Part shown: piece after piece, positions 34,715 to 43,650 of the stretch | Numbering within the stretch: the first letter of the stretch is position 1 | Layout of the letters: every line of letters begins with the position of its first letter | Assembly (NCBI RefSeq): GCF_020731355.1 | Contig: NZ_JAJFZK010000006.1 | Span: forward strand, 124,001-188,000 | Direction of reading: 5' to 3' | Origin: Bacillus sp. REN16 | GTDB lineage: Bacteria; Bacillota; Bacilli; Bacillales; Bacillaceae_L | Length of the DNA stretch: 64,000 nt | Notes under the pieces: model-generated | The model's input: the letters and a program-made list of their open reading frames with translations, nothing else | What the model was told of the DNA's origin: nothing | Database searches by the model: none | Program-made: the position numbers and the translations under genes

Positions 34715-36463
34715 ATGTTTAGAATATTATCGTATTTAAAATCGTATCGATTAGCCATTTCAATCGCTCTTTTTTTGACATTTATTGAACTTGCGGTAGA
34801 ACTTTTGCAACCGCTTTTAATTGCAAAGGTGATTGACGATGGTATTTTACAAAAAGATCTTTCTGTGGTCATGAAGTGGGGCGGAATTATGATTGGAATT
34901 TCACTTCTAGCCTTTATCTCGGGACTCACGAATTCCTTTTTTGCATCACATACAAGCCAAAGCTTTGCTTATGACGTAAGAAAAGAATTGTTTGGTAAAA
35001 TTCAATCCTTTTCCTTTGCCAATCTTCAAAAATTCGATACAGCATCATTGATTACGAGAATGACGAATGACGTAACTCAATTACAAAATACTGTGTTTAT
35101 GAGTTTGCGTATCGCCATTCGCGCACCGATGCTCATCATTTTTGGAATGCTTATGGCCTTCCTCGTAAATGTCAAGCTTGCAATGATGCTTATCATTACT
35201 ACTCCATTTTTAATTTTGTTTCTCATTTTCGTCATGACAAAAGCAAGAAGACTGTTTCAATCTGTCCAACAGAGATTGGATACAGTGAACGGTGTAATGC
35301 GGGAAAACCTGTCTGGGATGAGATTAATAAAAGCATTTGTACGATGGGAACACGAAACAAAACGATTTTTACAAGCAAATGAGAACTTAAAAGAAAAGAC
35401 GATCTCTTCCCTTCGACTCATCGAATTGACAATGCCAGTTCTATTACTTTTAATGAACGGAAGTATTATCGCCATTCTTTGGTTTGGCAGGATTGATGTA
35501 AGCTCAGGAAACGTCAAGGTTGGGGAAGTTGTTGCGGTTATTAATTACACAACCCGGATTACTGGGGCACTCGGTGTTTTTTCTTGGATCATCATGCATT
35601 TCTCCCGAGCAAAAGCTTCATCAGACCGTCTTGTTGATGTATTAGATACCGAGGTAGATTTAGTTGAATCTGCTTCGAGTTTAAAAACTGTCACACAATC
35701 AGCAGGAAGTATCACCTTTTCAAATGTTAAATTTAAGTATCCAGGAACAGATGCATCGGTTTTACAAGATATTACGTTTTCGATTCAAGCGGGAGAGACT
35801 GTTGCGATTTTGGGTGCAACAGGCTCGGGTAAATCGTCTGTATTTCAGTTGATTCCACGTCTATATGATGCTGTACAAGGTAGTGTGCAGATTGACGGAA
35901 TCAATGTAAAGGATCGAAAGCTGGATGAATTACGTAAGCAAATCGGCTATGTTCCACAGGAAGCGCTATTGTTTACGGGAACGATTAAAGATAATATCCG
36001 CTGGGGTAAGCAAGATGCGACTATGGAAGAAATCATCGATTCTGCAAAGCGAGCCCAAATTCATGAAACAATTGAAAGGCTTCCATTACAATACGATACT
36101 GTTATCGGACAAAAGGGAGTTAACTTATCCGGTGGGCAAAAACAACGGATTTCAATTGCCAGAGCGCTTGTTCGCAACCCTAAAATTTTATTACTGGACG
36201 ATAGTACAAGCGCCCTTGATTTAAAAACAGAAGCAAAGCTATTAGCTGACTTGAAAGATTACACTTGCACAACTTTAATCATTACTTCAAAAATATACAC
36301 AGCCATGGCAACCGATACAATTTTACTTATGGAAGATGGAAAATTACTTGCTTCGGGAAGTCATGAAGAGCTTCTGCAATCCTCGCCTTTTTATCAAAAG
36401 GTCTATGATACACAGTTCGGAGAGGGGGCCAAAGCTCATGTCAACGCGAATGAATCGTGCTAA
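34715..36463 (+). CDS. ABC exporter half-transporter with degenerate ATP site (YfiB-like)
   Basis: A 582-residue subunit: six membrane helices (~1-300) and one nucleotide-binding domain. ATG 34715 follows TGGAGG. Walker A GATGSGKS (~367), signature LSGGQKQR, Walker B ILLLDD followed by STSALD: the catalytic Glu is Asp, and the H-loop His is missing (ITSKIYT instead of AHR). Such a defect is typical of one half of heterodimeric exporters. The partner gene overlaps by 26 bp. The pair resembles B. subtilis YfiBC or BmrCD; substrates are probably drugs or lipophilic compounds. Confidence 0.88.
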   Translation: MFRILSYLKSYRLAISIALFLTFIELAVELLQPLLIAKVIDDGILQKDLSVVMKWGGIMIGISLLAFISGLTNSFFASHTSQSFAYDVRKELFGKIQSFSFANLQKFDTASLITRMTNDVTQLQNTVFMSLRIAIRAPMLIIFGMLMAFLVNVKLAMMLIITTPFLILFLIFVMTKARRLFQSVQQRLDTVNGVMRENLSGMRLIKAFVRWEHETKRFLQANENLKEKTISSLRLIELTMPVLLLLMNGSIIAILWFGRIDVSSGNVKVGEVVAVINYTTRITGALGVFSWIIMHFSRAKASSDRLVDVLDTEVDLVESASSLKTVTQSAGSITFSNVKFKYPGTDASVLQDITFSIQAGETVAILGATGSGKSSVFQLIPRLYDAVQGSVQIDGINVKDRKLDELRKQIGYVPQEALLFTGTIKDNIRWGKQDATMEEIIDSAKRAQIHETIERLPLQYDTVIGQKGVNLSGGQKQRISIARALVRNPKILLLDDSTSALDLKTEAKLLADLKDYTCTTLIITSKIYTAMATDTILLMEDGKLLASGSHEELLQSSPFYQKVYDTQFGEGAKAHVNANESC

Positions 36464-38234
36464 ACAAAATTACGGAAACAAACCAACGCAGGCAAAAGAT
36501 CGAATTGGCACTGTTAAAAGAATCTGGTCCTATCTTGCAGTCAATCATAAATTATTAATGGCTGTCCTAGCGATGGTCGTAGCGAGCTCAGGCCTTGGTC
36601 TGTTAAGTCCTTATCTTTTAGGAAGAGGGATCGATAAATATATTGTTACACAAGATCATAATGGAATCCTCATTCTTTTACTTGTATTAGGCTTTGTGTA
36701 TATTCTCCATTCCTTATCATTATGGTATCAAAACTATTGGATGGTTGGTATTGCACAAAACACTGTATTCTCAATGAGGACGGAGCTTTTTGAACAGCTG
36801 CATCGGTTGCCCATTCATTTTTTTGAGAAAAGGCAACATGGGGAGCTTATGAGTCGAATTACAAACGATATTGAAAATGTCAGCTCCACCTTAAATACAT
36901 CAGTTATTCAAATTTTTTCAAGCCTTCTAACCTTAATTGGTACAGTGGCAATCATGCTTTGGCTAAGCCCACTTTTAACTTTAATCACTATGATTATTAT
37001 TCCTATCATGTTTTTTGGGATAAAGTGGATCACGAAACGGACAGGGAAGCTCTTTAAAGAACAGCAACGCTATTTAGGAGAACTAAATGGATACATTGAA
37101 GAAACAATTTCAGGACAACGAATTGTTAAAACCTTTTCACAAGAAGAAACGGTTATGAACGAATTCTTAGAAAAGAGTGAGAAGCTTAAGAAGGCGGGTT
37201 ATTTTGCCCAGGCATATTCTGGGTTTATTCCGAAGCTTATGAATGTATTGAATAACTTAAGTTTTGCAATTATTGCCGGAGTTGGCGGGGTTCTTGCTTT
37301 GAATGGACATATTACGATCGGAACGATTGTCATTTTTGCTGAGTACTCAAGACAATTTACCCGTCCGCTCAATGACTTGGCCAACCAATTTAATACTTTA
37401 CTTTCTGCAATTGCGGGTGCCGAGCGTGTATTTGATATTTTAGATGAAGAAGTTGAAGCGAATGATGAAAGCAAAGCGAAAAAAATTAGTCGAATCCTTG
37501 GAAATGTGGAATTTAATCATGTCTTTTTTTCCTATGAAAAGGATGGAAACACGATTAATGATGTGACATTTGATGTAAAAGCTGGACAATCAGTGGCATT
37601 TGTCGGACCAACTGGAGCAGGCAAAACAACGATTATTAATTTATTGTCCCGATTTTACGAGCCAAATTCAGGTTCTATTTTAATTGATGGGGTAGATACG
37701 TCATCCATGACAAGGGAAAGTCTTCGTCAAAATATGGGTTTTGTGTTACAGGATACTTATTTATTCCAGGCTTCGATTATGGACAATATTCGCTATGGAA
37801 GACTTGATGCATCGGATGAAGAAGTCATTGAAGCGGCAAAATTAGCAAATGCGCATACATTTATCATGAAGCTTCCTAATCAATATAAGACAATTTTAAA
37901 ACAGGATGGCAGTGGCATTAGCCAAGGACAAAGGCAGCTTCTTTCAATTGCAAGAGCAATGCTTGCAAATCCGTCAATTCTTATTCTTGATGAGGCAACG
38001 AGCAGCATTGATACAGTTACAGAAATGAAAATTCAAGAAGCACTTCAACGGTTAATGAAGGGAAAAACGAGCTTTATTATTGCTCATCGTTTGAATACCA
38101 TTGAAAGAGCCGACCAAATCATCGTTTTAAGTGAAGGGGAAATTGTGGAAAAGGGTAACCATGAATCCTTGATACAGCAAAAAGGATATTATCATAATCT
38201 ATTTACGAGCCAGTTGAAAAAGCAAGTAATGTAG
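36438..38234 (+). CDS. ABC exporter half-transporter, catalytically intact (YfiC-like)
   Basis: A 598-residue partner of the preceding subunit. ATG 36438 follows GAGAGGGGG inside the upstream gene, so the two are translationally coupled. Six membrane helices, then Walker A GPTGAGKT (~390), a modified signature GISQGQRQ (Gln for Gly), intact Walker B ILILDEAT with catalytic Glu, and H-loop AHRLNT. So the dimer has one canonical site formed from this Walker A/B plus the partner's LSGGQ, and one degenerate site. Ends at a terminator. Confidence 0.9.
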   Translation: MSTRMNRAKQNYGNKPTQAKDRIGTVKRIWSYLAVNHKLLMAVLAMVVASSGLGLLSPYLLGRGIDKYIVTQDHNGILILLLVLGFVYILHSLSLWYQNYWMVGIAQNTVFSMRTELFEQLHRLPIHFFEKRQHGELMSRITNDIENVSSTLNTSVIQIFSSLLTLIGTVAIMLWLSPLLTLITMIIIPIMFFGIKWITKRTGKLFKEQQRYLGELNGYIEETISGQRIVKTFSQEETVMNEFLEKSEKLKKAGYFAQAYSGFIPKLMNVLNNLSFAIIAGVGGVLALNGHITIGTIVIFAEYSRQFTRPLNDLANQFNTLLSAIAGAERVFDILDEEVEANDESKAKKISRILGNVEFNHVFFSYEKDGNTINDVTFDVKAGQSVAFVGPTGAGKTTIINLLSRFYEPNSGSILIDGVDTSSMTRESLRQNMGFVLQDTYLFQASIMDNIRYGRLDASDEEVIEAAKLANAHTFIMKLPNQYKTILKQDGSGISQGQRQLLSIARAMLANPSILILDEATSSIDTVTEMKIQEALQRLMKGKTSFIIAHRLNTIERADQIIVLSEGEIVEKGNHESLIQQKGYYHNLFTSQLKKQVM

Positions 38235-38262
38235 AACTCCTTCTCATGGGGTTCTTTTTTTG
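38233..38262 (+). terminator. Terminator of the ABC exporter operon
   Basis: AGAACTCC/GGGGTTCT 8-bp stem, 7-nt loop, T7; starts within the stop codon. Confidence 0.9.
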
Positions 38263-38337
38263 GATATAAGCAGGATTCATAAAATAAATGTTGAATATTG
38301 AAGAAAGAAATGGTTTAACCGGGGGGAGACATAAATT

Positions 38338-40320
38338 GTGATCATTGCGGAAACGGATCCCGTTATAATAAAAATGATACGTGAAAAGGACATGGGGGCA
38401 ATTGTTAATTGGTTTGACATAAGGAAAGATAGCTTTTATAAACTCGCTTGGACATATTTGGAAAATGTAACAGACATTCAAGATGTTTTATATGATGTCA
38501 TAATAAAAGTACAATCAAACATTCGAAAACAAAGAAAGGATGTAGAACTTGAAAAATGGGTAATTTTCCTCATCATGGAGGAATGTAAAAAGAAGAGATT
38601 AAAAGAAGATCTTGATGATGCTCTTATCTTAACCTACGTACAAGGGTATTCACAGCAGGATGTTGCCGAAATTCTAGAAATCTCAGTTGAATCAGTTAGG
38701 AACCAACTTTATAAAGGAATTCAGAGATTAACCGGCTTTAAGGAAGGTCACCACCAGGAAAAATTTATTGATTATTTAAGTCGCACATTAGACCGACTAG
38801 AAAAAATTGAATTTGAAATACATTTACATACATGTCAGGCCTGTCAAAACGGCCTAGCAGCCATACAGGATACCATATTCACTCTCATAGATGATGTAAA
38901 AACGATTGAAGTCCAAGAGGATTTTTTTAATGATGTAATCACAAGATTAAAGAGAATAGATGAGGTAAAAAGGAAAAAGAAAAAGAAACGTACAACCATT
39001 GGCATTGGAATTGCTTCTTCGCTCTTTTTACTACTATTAATTGGTTATGCGACAAACGCATTTAGCTATGTGTATTATTCATGGCTAGACTGGCAAGGTA
39101 AGGAGGATGAGCAGTTAATCGCTTATTTAAAGAGTGGTATTGGTGAGCCGCTCAATCTTGTCCAGGAAAACAATGGTGTAAAGGTTACTATTAAAAGTGC
39201 GATTGCTGATGACTACCAAACCCTCATTTATTATGAGGTTGAAAGTATTGAACAGGAGGAACACTATGGCATAAATTTTTGGAATGGCGTTTCAATAGAA
39301 AATGAGGGAGAAATTTTAGAAAATCTGTCCTATCCAATAAATCAACTACCTGTTCAACCAGTAAAAAGTGGAGAAAATGTGGTAAAAGGAACATTCAGCT
39401 TATTACCTATTAAAAAGGAAGACGAAACAATAAAACTAAATATTTCAAAGCTACAAAAAGTTGGAAGAAGCGCTTCAATTGATGATTGGCTTGATCCTTA
39501 TGACGAGAGTACGTTTATAAGAGGGACTTGGAAATTTGAAATCCCTGTTATTAAACAACCATCAATTGAGCATACTTTGGTTGAGAAAGCTACGATTGAT
39601 GGCATACCATTTGAGTTTAAGAAGCTCATCTTTGCCCCAACTGTAACCTTGCTAAAATATACAACAGAATCGGGAAATAATAAAAAATTTATACATGAAA
39701 TAAATATTGCAGAAATTGAAACGGAGAAAAAAACAGTAAAACCAGATCCATTTTCGGGAAATGTTCAACTTTTCGAAACAGGGGATGGGATATCTTTCTT
39801 AACAAGATTTGATTCCCTGTATTTTGAAAATGCGAAAGAATTTAGCATTCATTTTAGCTCCTTTTCTTATTATGTCAGTGATTCTTTTCAAGTGGATATT
39901 GACATGACTCAACCGTTTCCTCAAACCTTTGAATATCTTGGCAGTGATATTTCGGTCGACAAGGTGGAGCTTGGAATGCCTACAAAAATTGAAATAACAG
40001 CCCCAATGCATGAAGGACGAAAATTTGAATCAATTCATTTTAATATTGTTAGTCCAAATAACACTTCAGCAATGTCAATGGGAATTACAGATATTCAGGG
40101 TGTATTAGTCGATCGAAAAGGAAAAATCTATAACAGAGATGAATATAGCTTTAATGCTAACATGGACGTAATTGATAGGCCACGCCATTATGAAACAAAG
40201 GTATTGATTGAGATTCATAATGATGTTTCGGAAGAAGAAATTATTCCTGGTTGGCTGCAAATACAAGGATATCAGGGCACAACATATTTGGATGAAGTGA
40301 TTAACTTAGAAATAAAATAA
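38338..40320 (+). CDS. ECF sigma factor fused to zinc anti-sigma motif, membrane helix and extracytoplasmic domain
   Basis: A 660-residue protein with GTG start behind GGGGGGAG. Residues ~15-85 resemble a weak sigma region 2 (ends EKWVIFLIMEECKKKRL); ~92-133 is a clear region 4 helix-turn-helix (DALILTYVQGYSQQDVAEI, VESVRNQLYKGIQRL). Residues 155-170 carry the anti-sigma zinc motif HLHTCQAC (His162-x3-Cys166-x2-Cys169). A basic stretch (KRKKKKKR) precedes a membrane helix (~219-239); the remaining ~420 residues are extracytoplasmic, beta-rich and like DUF4179/DUF5643 domains. Usually sigma and anti-sigma are separate genes. It may be a tethered, signal-released sigma or a membrane-bound regulator. 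Monocistronic. Confidence 0.85.
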   Translation: MIIAETDPVIIKMIREKDMGAIVNWFDIRKDSFYKLAWTYLENVTDIQDVLYDVIIKVQSNIRKQRKDVELEKWVIFLIMEECKKKRLKEDLDDALILTYVQGYSQQDVAEILEISVESVRNQLYKGIQRLTGFKEGHHQEKFIDYLSRTLDRLEKIEFEIHLHTCQACQNGLAAIQDTIFTLIDDVKTIEVQEDFFNDVITRLKRIDEVKRKKKKKRTTIGIGIASSLFLLLLIGYATNAFSYVYYSWLDWQGKEDEQLIAYLKSGIGEPLNLVQENNGVKVTIKSAIADDYQTLIYYEVESIEQEEHYGINFWNGVSIENEGEILENLSYPINQLPVQPVKSGENVVKGTFSLLPIKKEDETIKLNISKLQKVGRSASIDDWLDPYDESTFIRGTWKFEIPVIKQPSIEHTLVEKATIDGIPFEFKKLIFAPTVTLLKYTTESGNNKKFIHEINIAEIETEKKTVKPDPFSGNVQLFETGDGISFLTRFDSLYFENAKEFSIHFSSFSYYVSDSFQVDIDMTQPFPQTFEYLGSDISVDKVELGMPTKIEITAPMHEGRKFESIHFNIVSPNNTSAMSMGITDIQGVLVDRKGKIYNRDEYSFNANMDVIDRPRHYETKVLIEIHNDVSEEEIIPGWLQIQGYQGTTYLDEVINLEIK

Positions 40321-40346
40321 AAAAGCTCAGTTCTGAGCTTTTTTAC
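40321..40346. terminator. Bidirectional terminator
   Basis: AAAAGCTCAG/CTGAGCTTTT 10-bp stem and T6; ends the sigma-fusion gene and mntR. Confidence 0.9.
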
Positions 40347-40765
40347 ATTTTTTCGTTACGAAATTGTAGATACTGCTTTTTAGCTGAAGGATTCTCTTCA
40401 AAAAAGTCAATCAAGGTCGACAAACAAAGAGAAGTCTCTTTGCTGATATAATGCTCGAGTTTTTCTACTTCTTCATAAATATTTTTATCCTGTACGCCAA
40501 TCATTTTTAAAAAGTCTTCAAGCATTTCATGTTTTTCAACTAGTTTTTTCGCAACTGTTGTTCCTTTATCAGTAAGCACAAAGCCTCTGTATTTTTCATA
40601 TATTCCAAAGCCTTCTTCATCCAATTTTTGCATCATCTTTGTGACGGAAGAAGGGAGGACATTTAAAGAAGAAGCAATATCTACGCTTCGGGCGTAGCCT
40701 TTTTGCTGAATGGATAAATAAATTTTTTCTAAATAATCTTCCATACTCGGTGTCGGAATCGTCAT
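40343..40765 (-). CDS. mntR: Manganese-responsive transcriptional repressor MntR
   Basis: A 140-residue DtxR/MntR-family regulator that, with Mn2+, represses manganese uptake genes. The N-terminal winged helix contains PSMEDYLEKIY and VLPSSVTKMMQKLDEEG. Metal ligands of B. subtilis MntR are conserved at Asp10, Glu13, His79, Glu101, Glu104 and His105. ATG 40765 follows AAAGGCGG at short spacing. No mntABCD or mntH is beside it. The leader upstream (to ~40915) is unusually structured. Confidence 0.93.
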   Translation of the reverse strand: MTIPTPSMEDYLEKIYLSIQQKGYARSVDIASSLNVLPSSVTKMMQKLDEEGFGIYEKYRGFVLTDKGTTVAKKLVEKHEMLEDFLKMIGVQDKNIYEEVEKLEHYISKETSLCLSTLIDFFEENPSAKKQYLQFRNEKM

Positions 40766-40780
40766 TACCGCCTTTCAATC

Positions 40781-40909
40781 AAATACGCCTTGGCGTATTT
40801 GCGCCCAGATTTTTTTCGACCTGCTCGAAAAAATTCCTTTGAAAAATCTGAGGCATCCGCCGGAGGCTAGAACTTTATTCAGTAGAACCCTCTACAGAAT
40901 AAAGTTCTA
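40781..40909 (-). other. Highly structured intergenic element in the mntR leader
   Basis: Three hairpins in 130 bp: AAATACGCC/GGCGTATTT (40781-40800), TTTTTTCGA/TCGAAAAAA (40811-40833, with outer CAGATTTTT/AAAAATCTG arms at 40805-40813 and 40842-40850), and an 18-bp interrupted stem at 40868-40909. With the putative promoter at 40922-40951 the whole lies in the mntR 5' UTR. It may be a dispersed repeat or a cis-regulatory RNA. No known manganese riboswitch (yybP-ykoY) consensus was recognised. Confidence 0.6.
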
Positions 40910-40921
40910 CATCATGTCTTT

Positions 40922-40951
40922 ATTATATAATGAAATGCGGTTAATTTTCTA
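40922..40951 (-). promoter_or_regulatory. Possible mntR promoter
   Basis: On the minus strand TAGAAA (40951-40946), 18-bp spacer, TATAAT (40927-40922). The -35 is weak. It overlaps the 3' end of the upstream peptidase gene. Confidence 0.4.
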
Positions 40952-41909
40952 TTAAATCCTCTAAATGCAGTCGGATTTTATCTGTCATATAACCAATGGA
41001 TGTGTTTAAATCAAGAACATCCAGAGAAACAACAGCATTCTCTAGTAAATCTATATTTGAAAAGGTGATTAGCCCACTTTGGTCATCCGTAATTTCATAT
41101 AATTCATCGTCTGCAAGATTCAACCGGTATGCAACATCTTTCTTTTTTTCCACAGTAAATGTCAAGCTGTTATCAGTAACCATTGATAATTCTGGCGTTT
41201 CCAATTTGCGATCGTGGTCAATCTTTATACCAGTTTCTTGCTCAATAAATTGTTGTAATTCCTTATTGCCAAGTACATTTTCTAGCTTCTGATTTTCATG
41301 CTGTATTCGCTTATAGAATGCTTCGTTTGTATAGACATCGTCCCGATCTACCTCATTAGTAACTCCATATAACAGCACATAGTCATCCGCGAATATTTCC
41401 TGTGGATACCACTCATGTGCGGAAATGGAGTAATTTAAAAATGCATTCCAGTGAACAGGCATATCATCTAATCCTCTTAGCTTTGCCCATTTTGAAAACG
41501 GGAAATGGTGAGTAGGAAAATAATAATAGCCAAAATGGTGCCCATATTCATGTGACAAAGTATCCCGGTATTCACTAGCACTTGTATACTCGTTTCCTTT
41601 ATAGAGGGTAATGCTACTAATAAAAGGATGATAGATTCCAGTAATCATACTATTTGAAGGCGACAAACCAGCCATTACTCTGACCTCTTGTAAAAGGTTG
41701 ATCTCTTCAGCATGTTTATTTTTTATTAATTCTTTATATAAATCTTCCAATTGTGGTTCATTCCAGTTTTTTGAGTAGCTTAGAAACAGAATCCCTTCTG
41801 GAGATTCATATTTGGCATGATACGATGAGTCATATGTTGCTGGGTCTAAGCTTAAAAGAATTGGAAGACTGCATAACAAAAATAGAAAGACAATCACTTT
41901 TTTTCCCAT
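40941..41909 (-). CDS. Secreted or anchored HExxH metallopeptidase-like protein
   Basis: A 322-residue protein; ATG 41909 follows GGGAGTGA. Residues ~3-22 form a signal peptide or anchor (KKVIVFLFLLCSLPILLSL). The zinc motif SHEYGHHFGYY is near residue 125 and a candidate third ligand lies in YPQEIFADDYVLLYG (Glu), as in gluzincins. The C-terminal ~90 residues look like a beta-sandwich. I do not recognise the exact family. It probably acts outside the membrane on peptides or proteins. Upstream of mntR on the same strand, but separated from it by a promoter-like sequence. Confidence 0.75.
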   Translation of the reverse strand: MGKKVIVFLFLLCSLPILLSLDPATYDSSYHAKYESPEGILFLSYSKNWNEPQLEDLYKELIKNKHAEEINLLQEVRVMAGLSPSNSMITGIYHPFISSITLYKGNEYTSASEYRDTLSHEYGHHFGYYYFPTHHFPFSKWAKLRGLDDMPVHWNAFLNYSISAHEWYPQEIFADDYVLLYGVTNEVDRDDVYTNEAFYKRIQHENQKLENVLGNKELQQFIEQETGIKIDHDRKLETPELSMVTDNSLTFTVEKKKDVAYRLNLADDELYEITDDQSGLITFSNIDLLENAVVSLDVLDLNTSIGYMTDKIRLHLEDLIEN

Positions 41910-42041
41910 GTTCGTTCTCACTCCCATAAGTCATTTTAGCATTCTTAGAATATCTAAATCTCTGTTTTATTTTGCCAGATTGGATTCGTAGATTATAATG
42001 GGAAAAGAAGAATTGAACTTAAATTATAGGTGGGTGAAAAA

Positions 42042-42776
42042 ATGACTCGTGTTGTGATTGTGACAGGAGCAGCAAATGGGATTGGGATAGGAATCGCAAA
42101 GGCTTATGCAGAAACTGGTGCAAAAGTTGTTTTAGCAGATATAAATGCCGAAGCTGGAATTACGCATTCAAGAGAACTTAACGAACAGGGTGCGGAAACT
42201 ATTTTTATCAAGACAGATGTAAGAAACGAACAGGATATCCTCCAATTAGTAAACCAAACCTTCCAAGTTTATGGTAAAATTGATATTTTAATAAACAATG
42301 CTGGGAAAAATCTATTCAAGTCACCATTCGATGTATCCATTGAAGAATGGGATGATGTGATCAATACAAATTTGAGAAGTGTGTTTTTATGTTCGAGAGC
42401 AGCCGCGAAATATATGAAAAAATCAGGTGGCTCTATCGTCAATATTGCATCAACGAGAGCAATAATGTCTGAGCCTTATTCGGAAGGTTATGCAGCAACA
42501 AAGGGCGGAATTGTTGCGATTACTCATGCTCTTGCTGCATCATTTTCTGAATATCAGATTACAGTAAATGCAATTTCACCAGGTTGGATTGAAACAGGTA
42601 GCTATGAGGATCTTCGTAAAACTGATCACGAACAGCATTTTTCAAAACGAGTCGGAAAACCAGAAGATATTGCAAATGCATGTCTCTACTTGACTGATTC
42701 AAAGAATAATTTTGTTACCGGAATTAATCTTGTCGTGGACGGTGGGATGACAAGAAAAATGATATATGAGGAGTAA
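42042..42776 (+). CDS. Short-chain dehydrogenase/reductase
   Basis: A 244-residue classical SDR. ATG 42042 is preceded by AGGTGGGTG. Cofactor motif TGAANGIGIG (~8-17) with Asp after strand 2 (VVLADIN) indicating NAD(H) preference, NNAGKN, catalytic Ser in NIASTRA, and Tyr-x3-Lys in GYAATKGG; PGWIETG and the C-terminal VVDGGMTRKM are typical. Substrate unknown; glucose/3-oxoacyl-reductase-like. exoA starts 23 bp later, so cotranscription is likely. Confidence 0.92.
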   Translation: MTRVVIVTGAANGIGIGIAKAYAETGAKVVLADINAEAGITHSRELNEQGAETIFIKTDVRNEQDILQLVNQTFQVYGKIDILINNAGKNLFKSPFDVSIEEWDDVINTNLRSVFLCSRAAAKYMKKSGGSIVNIASTRAIMSEPYSEGYAATKGGIVAITHALAASFSEYQITVNAISPGWIETGSYEDLRKTDHEQHFSKRVGKPEDIANACLYLTDSKNNFVTGINLVVDGGMTRKMIYEE

Positions 42777-42799
42777 CATAGAGAGGAAGCTTTAAGATT

Positions 42800-43567
42800 A
42801 TGAAACTTGTATCTTGGAATGTAAATGGATTGCGTGCTTGTGTTAAGAAAGGATTTTTAGATTATTTTCACGAAATGGATGCTGATATCTTTTGTGTCCA
42901 GGAAACAAAGCTTCAAGAAGGTCAAATCGAACTAGACCTTGAGGGCTATCATCAATATTGGAACTATGCGCTAAAAAAAGGTTATTCTGGCACGGCTGTT
43001 TTTACAAAGGAAAAGCCACTTTCCGTCTCTTATGGAGTTGGGGATGAGAATGAAGAGGCTGAAGGCAGAATCCTTACAATAGAATTTGAAGACTTTTACT
43101 TAATTAATGTTTACACACCGAATTCACAAAGGGATCTGGCACGGCTTGGATTCCGGCTAAGCTGGGAGGACAGAATCCGTGATTATCTCATTCATTTAAA
43201 TGAGAAGAAGCCAATTGTCCTATGTGGTGATTTGAATGTCGCTCATACTGATATAGATTTAAAGAATGCAAAATCCAATCGAGGAAATTCTGGCTTTACC
43301 GATGAAGAGCGCGGAAAAATGACAGATTTGCTTGGCTCTGGTTTTCTTGACTCATTCAGACATTTCTATCCGGACTTACCAGATAAATATACTTGGTGGA
43401 GTTACATGAGGAATGTTCGCGAAAAGAACATAGGATGGAGAATTGATTATTTTATTGTTTCTCAAACATTACAGGACCGCTTAAAGGATTCTCAAATCCA
43501 TTCACATGTAATGGGCAGCGACCATTGTCCAGTTGTTTTGGAATTACACGATTCGGAAAAATTTTAA
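42800..43567 (+). CDS. exoA: Exodeoxyribonuclease III / AP endonuclease ExoA
   Basis: A 255-residue Mg2+-dependent AP endonuclease and 3'-5' exonuclease of the Xth family. KLVSWNVNGLRAC at the start, catalytic Glu in CVQETKL, Asp/Asn in GDLNVAHTDID, and the final GSDHCPV with catalytic His are all present. Works with DNA glycosylases in base-excision repair; spore DNA repair in Bacillus uses ExoA and Nfo, both represented in this window. Confidence 0.95.
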   Translation: MKLVSWNVNGLRACVKKGFLDYFHEMDADIFCVQETKLQEGQIELDLEGYHQYWNYALKKGYSGTAVFTKEKPLSVSYGVGDENEEAEGRILTIEFEDFYLINVYTPNSQRDLARLGFRLSWEDRIRDYLIHLNEKKPIVLCGDLNVAHTDIDLKNAKSNRGNSGFTDEERGKMTDLLGSGFLDSFRHFYPDLPDKYTWWSYMRNVREKNIGWRIDYFIVSQTLQDRLKDSQIHSHVMGSDHCPVVLELHDSEKF

Positions 43568-43650
43568 GGAATACTTTAAAGTCGGACAAACATAGATTAC
43601 AATAAGTATGCTTATCGATTTAGTGAATAGCAACTTATTTGGAGGTTAAC

